A DNA stretch of 64,000 nt from Ctenosaura bakeri (lineage: Eukaryota > Chordata > Lepidosauria > Squamata > Iguanidae). Where the stretch lies: the NCBI GenBank assembly GCA_948474755.1, contig CAOLHI010000926.1, positions 310,001 through 374,000 of the forward strand, written 5' to 3'. Below the pieces are notes generated by a model. The model saw only the letters and a list, made by a program, of their open reading frames with translations. It did no database searches and was not told the DNA's origin. Position numbers and translations under genes: made by a program. Below are positions 44,227 to 55,318 of this stretch, piece after piece; within the stretch, counting starts at the first letter, position 1, and each line of letters begins with the position of its first letter.

Positions 44227-45754
44227 GAAGTAGGCATCAGTATCTGCTATTTCTGCTGATATGAACACTAACAAAAGCAATAACTGAACTTACCCTGAAA
44301 CTCATTGCAACAAATTGTAGCACCTGGAAATGCCAGCAGAGTCTCGTTGAGACACTATACAGAGAGAACTAAGAAAACAGGATGTTCAAGTTAATGTAAA
44401 GTATGTAAAATACAGATAAACGAAATTAAGCTAGGAGAGATATGTGCCCTGAATCTAGCACAGGAAATCTGCATGCAGATGCAAGTTGCTGCATGCACAT
44501 CTGGAAGTGTGTTTGCATTCATATCCCAGTTCAGTGCTTGGCCTCACTTAACTGTTTGGATGCGACTATAGCTGCAGTAGGGATTTCTATACCCTGCAAC
44601 ATTTTACACATAAAAGTCCAGGATATGTATGACCAGGCAACAACAGAGTGTAGTCAAGATAGAAAATGTTACTTTTTAAAAAAATTATTTTTATTAACTC
44701 ATCAAAAAGATGTATTAAAAAAAGAACAAAACATTACTAATGAGGAAGAACAGTCAAGCTAGGAAAGCATGCTGCAGTTTGCTTTCACCTATGTCTACCG
44801 GGAACGTCAGGTTCAACCCCTCTTCTCCTCTCCCTGCCCCCGCTGAGTTAATGGAGTACAAACACCGTTTGCACTTTGAAATCAGATTGCAGCAACTGAA
44901 GCAAGTTAAGGACAAATGAGAGAAGTGGGAGTAGAAACTGGGACATTTTTAAAATATCTAAAAAAGTGGGATGACAGAGGATTAATCAGGACTGTCCCTG
45001 CCAAATTGGGACAGTTGGAGGGAAGGTAGCTCTCCACCAAGTTTACCTTGTAATCCATGCAGCCCCACTTTCTAACAAAGCCATTTCTGTATGATTGGAG
45101 AGAAAGGGGATCAGCAGAGTTATGTCCAGCAGGAACTTTCAGGGGTCCTTTGGAGGTCCTCACAGATGACGTGAATTGTGATGTTGTAAGGCAGATTTAG
45201 GACACTATAACTTATTAACAGGATGCCAGCCCTGGATAGGACAGTCCTTCCCACAAGGAACTGTCCCCTGTCCTTACAGCAGGATGGAACTTTTGTGGCC
45301 TTCCAGATGTTGAGGGACATGGATTTCCAATTTTTCATTTCAAAATACTGGTGCATTGAGTGGTTGCAGGGATAGTGCCAGAGTAGGGGAAGAAACTTGG
45401 TGATCAGGTACAGAACCAAGATGCGATAGGATCTCATGCAGTCAGGGTGGAGCAAACAAAAAGCATGAATCTTACTGGTGGGATCCAATTGGTAGATCTG
45501 GCTCTGGGGCAAGGGGGACTTGATCTAATCTGCCATGGACCAGCTTTTCAGGCCCAGTGACTCAAGTTTAGACGGTCAGAGCCACAGCTTGGAAATGTTC
45601 TTTGTTGGATGACTTCTAGAATCATCTCATCACCACATGGCCAGTGGCGATGCTGGTTGGGGGAATCTGGGAACTGTACTTTTAAAAGCCAGCTTTCTCA
45701 AACTCTGGTCAGATCAGTAAATGATTGTCTGTTATGACATTCACATGTCCATCT
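44227..45754. other. Unique sequence
   Basis: No gene is supported. A dispersed module (CATGGCCAGTGGCGATGCTG, GAATCTGGGAACTGTA) lies at about 45632-45718. The 130-codon minus-strand frame at 45120-45512 has no motif I recognise. Confidence 0.45.
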
Positions 45755-45830
45755 CGTTTGTTTGTCTGTTTCCTTTATATCCCACCTTTCTCCCAAGATG
45801 GAATCTCATTTTAAAAAGATTAAAACATCC
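45755..45830 (-). mobile_element. LINE 3'-UTR tail fragment
   Basis: TTATATCCCACCTTTCTCCC followed by a T/A-rich run resembles, in reverse, the tail of L2/CR1-type LINEs in reptiles. It is short and has no coding part. Confidence 0.4.
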
Positions 45831-46228
45831 AACTACGTTTTAGTTTTTATTAACTGTTTCTAACTGTGCATCTATATTTATAGATCAGCATATGCGAACT
45901 GTATACAAACTGCTGTCCTCTTTGAGAAGTAACACAAAATGTGTCAAAATCGCCTTCCAACAACAAAACGAAACAAAACATGAACAATTGTGAGGGGGAG
46001 GGACATCTAGTTCACAACATCCCTTTGCTGTATTGTTTTCATGCTTGGCCTGAGGTTTTTTTTTTGTAGGCTAGAAAGCATTAAAAAATGTTCTTTTCTC
46101 CCAGTGCTTCCAGTTGAAGATAGTTCTGCCTATTCAGCCATTGCCTACCTTCCTCTTTCTGCTACATGCTTTGAGTAGATGTGAATTACAAGGCAACAAA
46201 TGACGGTGAGAGATATTGACTTGAATAA
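45831..46228. other. Unique AT-rich sequence
   Basis: Nothing recognised. Confidence 0.5.
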
Positions 46229-46861
46229 GCCATTTCCGCACTACACTTTTATAGTGCTATTTTTCCACTTTCAACATCCTATGGAATCCTATGCCCTTTC
46301 CACACCTTACCTTTTTTCGGTGCTGGGGTGTGGGGATCATGTGAGTAGCCTCCAGCGAGAGGCTCTCGCATCCCCGCTGCTTCAGCTCCGCATGAGCTGC
46401 TTGCTCCCAAGCAGGCAGCGCAAGAGCCCTGCCTCTTCCTTCTGCAGTGCAGCCTGGGAGTTCCCAGGCTGTGCTGGGGCAGGAAGTGTGACTGCCGCAG
46501 CTCTAGAGGCTCCACACACATGGCAAGTGTGCGCGGGGCCCTGGAGCAATGTGCGATCACACACCATTTTCGGCTCAAAACCGAAAATGAAAAAGTGCGC
46601 GAGGGGCGCCTGCCAGACCCTGGAGCATCACACAATTGTGAGTGCATTGTGCAGATCACTCCTCACAATCGCATGACGCTCCAGGCGCCCTTTCACATGG
46701 CAAATGCTGTGTGAAAAGGGCCCTAGAGTTTGCAGTTTAGGGAAGGGAGGGCCATTTAGAATTAGAGAGCTCTTTGGCCTCAGTAAACTAGAAGCCTCAG
46801 AATTCCAAGGATGTTGAAAGTGGAATAATAACACTATTAATAGTATAATGTAGAAAGGCCC
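46229..46861. mobile_element. Family A MITE split by a family C element
   Basis: Left part 46229-46291 (GCCATTTCCGCACTACACTT to GGAATCCTA) and right part 46723-46861 (CTAGAGTTTGCAGTTTAGGG to TGTAGAAAGGCCC). TAA at 46226-46228 and 46862-46864 is an exact duplication. With the insert removed, the MITE is about 199 bp and collinear with complete copies. Confidence 0.85.
46292..46722. mobile_element. Family C TIR element, 431 bp, nested in a MITE
   Basis: Ends TGCCCTTTCCACAC and GTGTGAAAAGGGCC; CTA at 46289-46291 and 46723-46725 is an exact duplication. The interior is GC-rich, with local inverted repeats CTCCAGCGAGAGGCTCTCG and CCTGGGAGTTCCCAGG. A perfect 9-bp stem, CATTTTCGG/CCGAAAATG (46565-46589), is 133 bp from the right end. 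Open frames on both strands arise from the GC-rich palindromes and are not genes. Confidence 0.86.
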
Positions 46862-46864
46862 TAA

Positions 46865-48490
46865 GTGTTGAATCAGCCCCTGAGGCTGGGTGGTTTAAGA
46901 CATCTCAGCATATCTGGGTTCGTCCACAGTTTTCAGTTTTTATGGACATACATACTTAACCTTGCTCATTTATATTTGCATGTATATTTAAGCCTGCTCA
47001 TTTTTCTCACAGAGGCTGTAACTTCATGTTACAATCAAAGTGGAAACTGCTGTAGATATTCTACAATGAACAAGTACCCACCTAACCTCCATTGCCTTTC
47101 CCCTGACACCAACTACATTTAACAATGGTGGTTTGAAAATCTTCTTGCATCATTTTGGTGGTTTTGCAATTCACCAGTACTCATTATGCTCTCTTACATT
47201 TGTCAATCCCTTCTGAGTCATAAACCTCACATGTTTTAAAGTCTAAGCTTATTTGTAGTGGAGTAATTGTGTGCTTTCCCTGACCATGTCATCCAATTGT
47301 TAATTCTATTTGCATCTCACACTTTAGTCTTCTTTCCAGAAATTGCTTTGAATGTCTGATCTGCATTAATGCCTCTCCAAGTAGAATAGTGATGTGTTTG
47401 TTTATGCCTGTTGCCAATCCAACAGATCTCAAAGGCTCAGCATCAACTAATTCTGCTGTTGAGCAGGTTTTGTGTGTCACGCACTGTCACACATGCATCC
47501 AAAGGACAAGATTTTAAATGAACATTCTAGTCACGATTAATATCTCTGTCTGATTAAACTGATTAAACTTTTATTTAGACATCCTCATTGAACCTTAATA
47601 CTGGCATGGGGATCTTGGTGGTGGTGGGACCCATTTTGGGAAGGGTCATGGGGGCTGCATTGCAGCACCAAGCAGGATTAAGGGCGATGAGCAGAGGTCA
47701 AAGAGAAGTGAGCAAAGTCAAATGTAATTCTTACTAATCATTTTGCATCTGGCTACATGGACACAGCCAAAGCCTCTCCGATTCTGCCTCCCCCAACTCT
47801 CCACGAGGCATGGAATGGCAGTCAGCCTCACATAGGACAGAGTCAGCTTGAATCTCAGTGGAAGTTACTTTGCTGCTACTAATGGATCTGAAATTTTATT
47901 GCTTGTGTTTACAGTCAATTGTCCCCAGTCCCCACATGGCCAAGAAGGGATGTGGCTTCTGCCTCCATTGAGATCCCTCTAGACCATCTTGACTGTGAAC
48001 AGAAGCAAAATGTGGGCCTGTTACTCTAACATCTTGGCTTTTCTTCTCCTGCATGGTTTTTAACATCTTTGCCTGATAAAGAAACCAAAAGCTTGCACGA
48101 TATATTTTGTGTTTTTTTTAGTTGGCCCAATAAAGATATCATTGTTTTGTCAATTCTATTTTTTTAAAATATATAATCTTTATTAAATTATTTTCTTATA
48201 CATAAAATTATATTAAGAACAGAGTGTGAAAGATGAAAATAACAATAATAATACTAATAATGAATAGAGATCAACATCAGAAAAGATCAACAATCTAGTT
48301 GATAGGTACAATATGTCATTCATTTCTAAGAAGTTGAAACTGACTTGTAATTAAACATTCAATGCAAAATCCAATTTTGGATTTTGTTGTATTTTACAAT
48401 GGCACAGGTTCCCTCCAACAGGCCTCACATATTCCTTATAATGTCTGTAGTGAGTCCCACAGGCAGGGCTGGCCCAAGTTGTGTGGCGTG
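46865..48490. other. Unique sequence
   Basis: No gene or clear transposon is seen. T and A runs occur at 48112-48119 and about 48160-48175. Confidence 0.5.
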
Positions 48491-49024
48491 GGCCCTTTTT
48501 GCACAGGCCTTTTCTTGCGCGACAACCCCGTGAGCCTCGCGGGAGTGGGAGCGTCGCTCCGCACAACGCACTCCCACTTCCGCCGGGCTCACGGGGCTGA
48601 AGCGACGCGAGTGCGGGTTTTTTGATTTTCGCTTCGAAGCCAAAATCACCCGCGCTCGCGCAACGCTCCCGGCGCCCGCGCGCACTTACCTCTTGTGCGG
48701 AGCGTCGGGGAGCCGGCCGGGTCGCGCTTCCTTCCCTCCGCCCCTGCGGAAGGAAGGGATGGGGCGTTAGTGCGACGGACGTGACATGTCCTGCTTCGCG
48801 CATGCGCGCGCGGGGGGGGCGGACGCGACAAGCTCCTTTCTCGCGCACGCGGGGGGGGGATGGACAGACGCGCGAGCCGCCTCCGCCTCAGGGAGGCTGC
48901 CGCTTCCTCGCTCGTTCCTTCGCCTGCGGAAGGAAGGAGGGGGAAGCGGCAGCCTGCCCAGAGAAGGCTTCTTGCGCGAGCCGCCCTCCTCCGTCACGCG
49001 AGCGCCGACGCTGCGAAAAGGGCC
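48491..49024. mobile_element. Family B GC-rich foldback element, inverted, 534 bp
   Basis: Ends GGCCCTTTTTGCA and TGCGAAAAGGGCC. It is reversed relative to the 29-kb copy: the CTCCCACTTCCGC hairpin is on the left and the long GCCGCTTCC/GGAAGCGGC-type hairpin on the right (about 48866-48997). The 9-bp stem GATTTTCGC/GCCAAAATC (48624-48647, one mismatch) is 133 bp from the left end. The duplication is unclear (GTG or TGG against TGA). G runs occur at 48811-48818 and 48851-48858. The 136- and 165-codon frames inside are artefacts of composition. Confidence 0.85.
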
Positions 49025-49277
49025 TGAGATAAACTAGCAAATGGTGTTTCACAGTCAAGGTATACAGAAAGCTAGCTAAGTTATTTCTGGTACAGGAGGC
49101 TTCTTACGTGCAGTTCCCAAACACTGTTATATGAGCCCTTGCTGTTTGATTCATACATTTTTTCTAAACATCCCAGACCACCTCCCACCCCCAACAAAAA
49201 AAGTTTTGGTTATCTGATTCGAAAGGAGAGGACAGAAACTCAGTTTTAAAATGTTTGACTGAAACTCTCATTTTTAA
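49025..49277. other. Unique sequence
   Basis: Nothing recognised. Confidence 0.5.
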
Positions 49278-50110
49278 AATTATTTTATTTATTTATATCC
49301 CTCCTTTCACCCAAACTCAAAGTGGCTAACAACATATTAGAAACAATACAAGCTAAAAGCAATAAAAACCATTAATAAAAGTATAACTCTATGATTTAAA
49401 AAGCAATTAAACAATGTTAAAATATTAAACATTAAAAATATTACAATTCATTAAAAGACTATATACAAACCTTAAAAACAGCACTGCACAGCATTTAAAG
49501 CTCACCCTAGTCAGTTTGTAAACCCTGATGGCACAAAAATGTTTTGACTTGCTGATGGAAAGACAGCAAGGATGGGGCCATCCTGGCATTTCTAGGGATG
49601 GAGTTCCAAAGTCCTGGAGCAGCTACCAAGAAGGGCCTCTCCCTTGTTTTTTCCAGCTGATGGAACAGAGAGAAGCTCCTCTTCAGATCTTAGAGCTATA
49701 ATGGACCCATAAAGAAATAACAGTCCTTCAAATAACCTTGACCCAAACCACAAAGGACTTTATAGGTCGAAACCAGAAGCAAGTGGAGCTGTTGCAACAA
49801 GACAACTGTGAGCTCCCTGTAGCCAGCCTCAGTTAACAACATGGCTGCAGCTCTTTGGATCAACTGAAGTTTCTGAGCACTTTTCAAAGGCAACTCCATG
49901 TAGAGAACAGTACAGTAATCCAAATGAGGTGTACCCAAGGTATGTACCACTGTGACCAGATCCAACTTCTCCAGGAACAGATACAGTTGACATGCTAGCT
50001 TTAACTGTGTGAAAGCATTCCTGGTTAATGGTGAAACCTGGGCCTCCAAGCTCAGAGGTGAATCCAGGTATACCCCCAAACTGCAAACCTGCATTTTGGG
50101 GGGAGCATAA
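49278..50110 (-). mobile_element. L2-type LINE 3' fragment
   Basis: In reverse it has about 400 bp of ORF2 C-terminus (49696-50094), then a 3' untranslated part containing CCAGGACTTTGGAACTCCAT and GATGGCCCCATCCTTGCTG-like text, and finally the AT-rich tail (GGGATATAAATAAATAAAAT region near 49280). The untranslated text is shared by many reptile L2 copies as I remember them, not checked. It is 5'-truncated. Confidence 0.75.
49696..50094 (-). pseudogene. L2-type reverse transcriptase C-terminal fragment
   Basis: The frame reads SLGVYLDSPLSLEAQVSPLT, FTQLKLACQLYLFLEKLDL, VTVVHTLGTPHLDYCTVLY, LPLKSAQKLQLIQRAAAMLL, VLLQQLHLLL and YKVLCGLGQGYLKDC. This order (LGVxLDSxLSxEAQV, RLDYCNxLYxGLP, LQLVQNAAARLL, HWLP, KALHGLGPxYL) is diagnostic for the C-terminal region of L2-clade LINE proteins. 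A piece between HLLL and YKVL is lost. The catalytic RT motifs are upstream of the truncation and absent. Confidence 0.85.
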
Positions 50111-50638
50111 CTCCTGTAGAATTGCAGATGGCTATAAAGAAGTATTCAGATGTTAAAAGAAATTCATGAAAATTCTTGTGTTGCAAGTGCTATAAAATCC
50201 AACCAATTTCCTCAGTCATAGAGAATCTGAAATGGGAAATTAGTAAAGGCACATTTTGCCCAAAGAATGGTCCTTTCAACTACAGTCATTAAGATTTTCA
50301 AGCTTCTAAAGTCTGTTAAAGCTCCTCCTCCACCAAAAAAACAAAAACAAAAACAAAAAAAACACCCTACTTATATTTGCCCAGGGCAAGGGAGGATTTT
50401 TGGCCAGATTGTTGCTACAGAGAGAAGGGTTAAACCTCCCTTCCCCTGTGCTACAATCCCATTGTCTAAAATTAAATTCAAAGATCCTTTGATGTGGCTG
50501 CTGAATACATAGTTAATAGAACATATGGTTTTGTGCCACCCCCATGGTAATTTGAAAAACAGAAGTCTCTGGCATGGCTGTTGTTGGGGCAGTTGAAATT
50601 TGCTATTCTAATGAAATGTATTTTAAATAGTTGTTGGT
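50111..50638. other. Unique sequence
   Basis: An (A)n/(ACAAAA)n stretch occurs at 50333-50361. No feature is supported. Confidence 0.5.
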
Positions 50639-50640
50639 TA

Positions 50641-51400
50641 CAGTGCCTTGGGGAAGTGTTCATCCCCTCTCAGTTCTCTGGATTTGTTGTGTTACCATCT
50701 GGAATTGAGGTGGATTTAATGGGCATTGTTGCCATGTGATGGACGCAAGATAATCAACATTGTAAGATGTAAAATATTGTTGCTGTAGTACAAAGGCTAA
50801 GTAAGCAAAACCACACCTCCGCTTGTTGTTTGCATAGGTTTTCACCTCCTTTGTTGTGACATGCCTAGAAACGCTCTGGTGCTACCCACTGCTTCCAGAT
50901 ATTAGTCGAACGGAGTCCATTTTGGGGCAATTCCAGTGCCATGTCTTCTCAGATAAGAGGACTCAAAGTTTGTTCAAGATCATATCTAAACAAACAGGAT
51001 CCATGGCAAGGTTGTATAGAAACACTAATCAGCGTTGGTTTATTAAATAATCCTAAAGTGTGAACATTCTCAAGAGCCCTGTTAAATCTGTTATTATAAA
51101 ATTGAAAGAACATAGTTCGAATACCTAGGGAGAGAAAACATCTACCAAAACTCAGTGACTGGGCACAGAAGGCACCAAGGGGGCAGGGGTAACTCTGAAG
51201 GAGCTGGAGACACCTGCAGCTGACATAGGAGAAACTGCTCATGGAACAACAATTTTCAGAGTACTGTACAAGGCGGGGCGGGGGAGCTTTATGGAAAAGT
51301 GACAAGAAAATGACAAATCATTGGTGAAGCAAACCTGTATCAAAGTCTGCTTGGAGGTTGAGAAAAGGCAAGCCCATGGGAAAATGTTAAGTGGTCTGAT
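50641..51400 (+). mobile_element. Tc1/mariner-type transposon remnant, left end and transposase debris
   Basis: After a TA dinucleotide (50639-50640) the sequence begins CAGTGCCTTGGGGAAGTGTT with ACCATCTGGAATTGAGGTGG, a pattern typical of Tc1-like left termini (CAGTGCCTTGCAAAAGTATT). Farther on, CTGAAGGAGCTGGAGACACC, GCTCATGGAACAACAATTTT and TTTATGGAAAAGTGACAAGA follow the order of Tc1 transposase coding text (LEELQ, VHRTTI, LYGRVARR). The frame is ruined and the right end is missing after about 51400. Confidence 0.62.
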
Positions 51401-51807
51401 AAGGGAAGGGGAAGGAATTGGGGTAGAGAAACTTCGAGAGGGGGTTTGAATTGCAATGGCTTTTAGGTAAACTTTTCATGCAGGTCTGAGATTGCTTCCT
51501 CAGAGGATTTAGAACAAACAGAGTTGTGAAGTGAAGTGGGCTTCATGGCTTTTCCAAGGAGTGGAGAGAATGGGGAGACTGGGCAGCAGAAGAACAGAAA
51601 GGTGCTGGATTGCAATGGCTGCTGCTGGTATCTTTTATACTAATCTGTATTTGCCTGCTCTGACAATCTGGGAGAGGTGAAATCATGGTGGCAGGGGGCG
51701 GGGAGTTGGGAAGTCATGAATAATCAAATTTGCAAAAGTGAAACCCAAGAATGTGAAGGGTGAATGCATTTCACCCACAGAAATGGCTTCCAGAGCTTTT
51801 AAGTAGC
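51401..51807. other. Unique sequence
   Basis: Nothing recognised. Confidence 0.5.
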
Positions 51808-52416
51808 GTTGTTGTTGCTGTTGTGTGCCTTCAAGTTGTTTCCAAGTTATAGTGAACTAAAGGTGAACCTATCATGTGGTTCTAGGGCTGAAAGTGTGTG
51901 ATGTACCCAAGGTCAGCCAGTGGGTTTTCATAGCCAAGCAGGGCATTGAACCATGGCCTCTAGGGTCATAGTCCTGTTACCGCAGTTGCTAGCCCGGATT
52001 TGTGGGATATTAGATATCACTTTGATATCAATAATTTGGCCTTCCTTACCTATTCCTCTCCACATGCTGTGAGATCCCCCGGACGAGCTCACAGACAGGC
52101 ACGGCCGCTAATCACTCTAATATTCCACACAAATACAGGCAGGCCAGAAATAGCCGTCCCACCACTTCAGGAGACCTCAAGGCAAGTACCTTATTATGTA
52201 TGCACGCTACTTACAAAGAACTCCCTGCCCCAAGCAGGCAGCTTGATTAGGCGAATACTCATCTGTCAAGCACTCTACGTTTGCATAGTGGCTATTCCAT
52301 TGATAATTCGGACTTAACTCAATCATGCTACATTCTAACCTTTCGGAGGCTTTATCTCCAGCCCAAAACTCATTGTTTTCCCCAAGTATGGACTAGCCTA
52401 TGGCCACATTTTCCCC

Positions 52417-52422
52417 TATAAG
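52417..52422 (+). promoter_or_regulatory. LTR TATA box
   Basis: TATAAG within CCCCTATAAGAACTCC. The same block is TATAAAAACC in the 26-kb copy and TATAAGACCC in the 9.6-kb copy, so it is conserved in place and marks the likely U3/R side of the LTR. Activity is unknown. Confidence 0.6.
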
Positions 52423-52685
52423 AACTCCTGACTTTGAGAGCTTCTTTGGATCGCTCCCGACTTCCATCCCGCCTTGCTGCCACTTTGCTTGGTGAGCCTT
52501 CCCCTCAGTCCCACGTACTGAGAACTTCATCTCTACGAACTTCTGCTGTAGACTACCCGGGCTTCAGGACAGGTGTAGTATTACCCAAACCAACAACTCC
52601 TCTAAAAATCCCTCTATCCCACTCCAACCTTTATTTCTCTAGTTATCTGAGTGAGTGTGCTGCATACACTGTTTGATTGTATTTT

Positions 52686-52691
52686 AATAAA
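52686..52691 (+). terminator. LTR polyadenylation signal
   Basis: AATAAA about 270 bp after the TATA box; the 26-kb LTR has it at the matching place (26501-26506, minus strand). Confidence 0.6.
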
Positions 52692-52915
52692 GACAACAAT
52701 TATTATTTCACTTCTGTTTGCTCCCTGACTTGGCCTGACTCCATAGACATTGGGTAAAAGATCTCGCTCTGTTGCCCTGCCTCTTGTATTGCTAGCTTGT
52801 GCTCTTTGACTAATTTCCCCGAACTTGTATAATTTGGAGCGCACTTAGGTATCCCTCACGGGACCCCCAGAAATCAGGGTAACAGTCCAGTGCTCAAACC
52901 ACCACACTGGCTCTC

Positions 52916-54299
52916 TTGTAAGTAACCTACAGCATTTTTAAAATAATGCACTCAAATGTGCTTCCTATGTATTCCTACAACTCTTAAGTTATTCCATCCC
53001 TTAAGTTCAGAGGCTGTTCAGCATCATCTTGCTCTTGCCTTCTATCAGGAGGGGACTGACAGGACCTTTATTTCATCTTGGTGAAAAACATGCTTCTTAG
53101 TTAATTTGAAACTGGATTCAAGTTCCTCCTGAAGACAATAGACAGAGATTCATCATGGCCTTCCATCAATGAGCAAAATATTAGAATATAGCCCATCTAT
53201 GGGAATAATTGTGGGCTAAACTACACCTGTGGGCTAAACTATACCTTATGTTAAATACATGAGGCCAGAGTCCTATTGGTTAGTCTGAACTGAATCCATT
53301 GTTCCATGGTGAGTCAACACATAGGTAAAGCCCATTGGTTTAATATGTCCACTCTAGTACAAACTGTAGTATGCAACTCAGTCTCTATTTTTTAAAAAAA
53401 ATTACAAATAAATCTGCAAGTTTTCCTGATCTGTTTTCAGAACCACATACAGAGTTAGGGGTGGTTCAAACCCTTTCCCACCAGCCACTTCTAACTCCCT
53501 TCCCCATGCATGTGTGGAGGCTAATGAAAAAGATTCAAAAGCCTCAACTGGTACTTAAATTTAAAAAAAAAGAGAGACTGAACTGTATGCCGTGTACTGA
53601 ATGTAGTTTAGAGTTCAACCAATAATGTAACATTAAATATGTATTTGAAAAAAAGATGCTTAGATTGCCTTTGATTTTTCAGGAAAAGAACCCAGCTTAA
53701 TTAGACCATAGAACTCTGAGAAGGTCTGACATTAAGCATTGCCTCTGGGACACACAAGCACAATATATCCAAAGCTGGTCAACAATATTCAGCCAACTAG
53801 TCTCAATGCTGCCATCATGAACCCTAATCTGGAATGGGATTTTGCAGCAATTGTGGCATCTCTCTAAAGTCCAGGAGGATTCCAGGTTACCCTCTTGCAC
53901 TACAGAGCCCTGATAGTATGTAGGGCAGTACATTTCTTTCCTTTCCAGAAAATAAGGGAAGAAGATGGTTTAAGGAATGGAGGTTCTTAGCAGAACACTT
54001 TGTTGGTGGCAGTAAATTGTGAGACTATGGGAACAAAAATTATTGGCCTCCAGGGAGTTCCATGAAACCCTGAACCATGTGTTGCCTATCCCTGCTGGTG
54101 GAAATGCAACAATACACAGCATGTAAAGAGTTAAAGATGTTTTAGAGCAGCAGAGATAGGTTTAAATAGTTTTCAGTGACCCAAAAATCTCCCTGTCTCA
54201 TACTGATCTGTCCTAACCTCTCTGAGATGTAGCTCTTAGCAATCTTTCCACCTCTTCTCTTTCCACCCCCATATTTTCTCACTTCCAGCAACAGTGACA
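52916..54299. other. Unique sequence
   Basis: No gene is seen. A worn repeat-like stretch (GTCCTATTGGTTAGTCTGAA) lies near 53269. Confidence 0.5.
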
Positions 54300-54537
54300 T
54301 ATCATGGACATATCATGAAACAACATGACTCACTGGAAAAGACAATAATGCTTCATAAAGAGGAAGGCAGTGGGGGGGGGAGGGACACTGTACTACAGGT
54401 GAATTTATTCCATCAAGGAAGCCACAGCCCTGAGTTTGCAAGACTCAAGCAGGGCATTTGATGGCCAGGGCTCTTGGAGTTCTCAAATTCAGTGAGTCAC
54501 CATCAATTGGTTAACTTGACAACAAACAACAACAACT
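54300..54537 (+). mobile_element. BovB/RTE-like LINE 3' fragment
   Basis: Blocks ATCATGAAACAACATGACTC, ACTGGAAAAGACAATAATGC, CATCAAGGAAGCCACAGCCC, TGAGTTTGCAAGACTCAAGC and the tail CAGTGAGTCACCATCAATTG, then CAACAACAAC, match the other fragments and give HDSLEKTIM, IKEATAL and LQDSSR-type protein text. The 5' part is missing. Confidence 0.7.
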
Positions 54538-54887
54538 GTGATCACTAAAAAGAACATGGGTTTCTCAAAGAAAGAGAAAAAGTCATGCCAGACTAATCTT
54601 CTCTCTCTCTCTCTCTCTCGGCCCATCCCTATGGAACACTGTGTCCAGTTCTAGGTATCACAATTCAGGAAGGATATTGATGATCTGGAAGATGTGCAGA
54701 GGGGGGTCACCAAACTGTAAAAGTCTTGGGAACCATGCCCTATGGGGAGCTGGGTATGTTTAGTCTGGAGAAGAGAAGCTTAAAAGGTGACATAGTGGTG
54801 TTTAAATATTTATTTTAAATATTTTTTGACATCCCTTTGAATATTTAAAGATGGAGCAAACCTGTTTTCTGCTGCTTCAGAGACTAG

Positions 54888-55089
54888 GGCCATTTCCGCA
54901 CTACAGTGTTAAAGTGCTGCTATTCCACTATCAACCTCCTGTGGAATTCTGGGGTTTGTAGTTTACTGAGACCAAAGAGCTCTTTGTCTGAGAATTCAAA
55001 GTGCCCTTCCCTAAACTACAAACCCCAGAATTCCACAGGAGATTGATAGTGGAATAGCAGCACTTTAACACTGTAGTGCGGAAATGGTC
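54888..55089. mobile_element. Family A MITE inside CR1
   Basis: Ends GGCCATTTCCGCACTACAGT and ACTGTAGTGCGGAAATGGTC; TAG at 54885-54887 and 55090-55092 is an exact duplication of CR1 sequence (CAGAGACTAGGACAC). Arms TTCCACTATCAACCTCCTGT and CAGGAGATTGATAGTGGAAT. Of all copies it is closest to the 42.3-kb one. Confidence 0.9.
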
Positions 55090-55102
55090 TAGGACACAGA
55101 AC

Positions 55103-55318
55103 AGGAGCCCTGGTAGCATAGTGGTTAAATGCTGGTATTGCAGCCACAAGGTTGTGAGTTTGATCCTGCTGGGCTCCAGGTTGAGTCAGCCTTTCATCCT
55201 TCTGTAGGTTGGTAAAATGAGTACCCAGGGCAATTAGCTTACACACTGTAAACTGCTTAGAGAGCACTTAGCTGATAAGCGGTACAGAAATACACAGACA
55301 AAGAAATACACAGGCAAA
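55103..55318 (+). mobile_element. tRNA-derived SINE, second type (S2)
   Basis: GGAGCCCTGGTAGCATAGTG and GGTTAAATGCTGGTATTGCA form the tRNA-like head with an A-box-like element; GAGTTTGATCCTGCTGGGC is a B-box region (GGTTCGATCC type). The body TTGAGTCAGCCTTTCATCC, TAAAATGAGTACCC, TTAGCTTACACACTGTAAAC and GATAAGCGGTACAGAAATAC is unlike S1. The ACAGACAAAGAAATAC tail is a degenerate A-rich repeat. It sits precisely between CR1 segments. Confidence 0.78.

Larger units (their letters stand above)
51975..52884 (+). mobile_element. Complete solo LTR, 910 bp
   Basis: It begins TGTTACCGCAGTTGC and ends GGGTAACA. GTCC at 51971-51974 and 52885-52888 is an exact 4-bp target duplication inside a SINE. It aligns over its length with the inverse copy at 26309-27226. 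U3 contains the GATATCACTTTGATATCAAT palindrome, a TATA box lies at 52417, AATAAA at 52686, and U5 reads GGCCTGACTCCATAGACATT. There is no internal region or second LTR, so the provirus was lost by LTR-LTR recombination. No protein is encoded. Confidence 0.9.
51808..52915 (-). mobile_element. tRNA-derived SINE (S1) split by a solo LTR
   Basis: SINE tail and core lie at 51808-51974 (GTTGTTGTTGCTGTTGTGTG to CTCTAGGGTCATAGTCC) and the tRNA-like head at 52885-52915 (GTCCAGTGCTCAAACCACC to CTGGCTCTC). Joined at the shared GTCC, they make one collinear SINE in minus orientation. The SINE is therefore older than the LTR insertion. Confidence 0.88.

Noticed and set aside
48351..49037. 165- and 136-codon open frames
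   Set aside because: Same family B foldback as above; the frames follow the element, not a gene, and extend into flanks without splice or start signals.
4600..55089. Family A as PIF/Harbinger or hAT
   Set aside because: Duplications are 3 bp but not restricted to TWA, and not 8 bp; the termini lack the CAGNG pattern of hAT.
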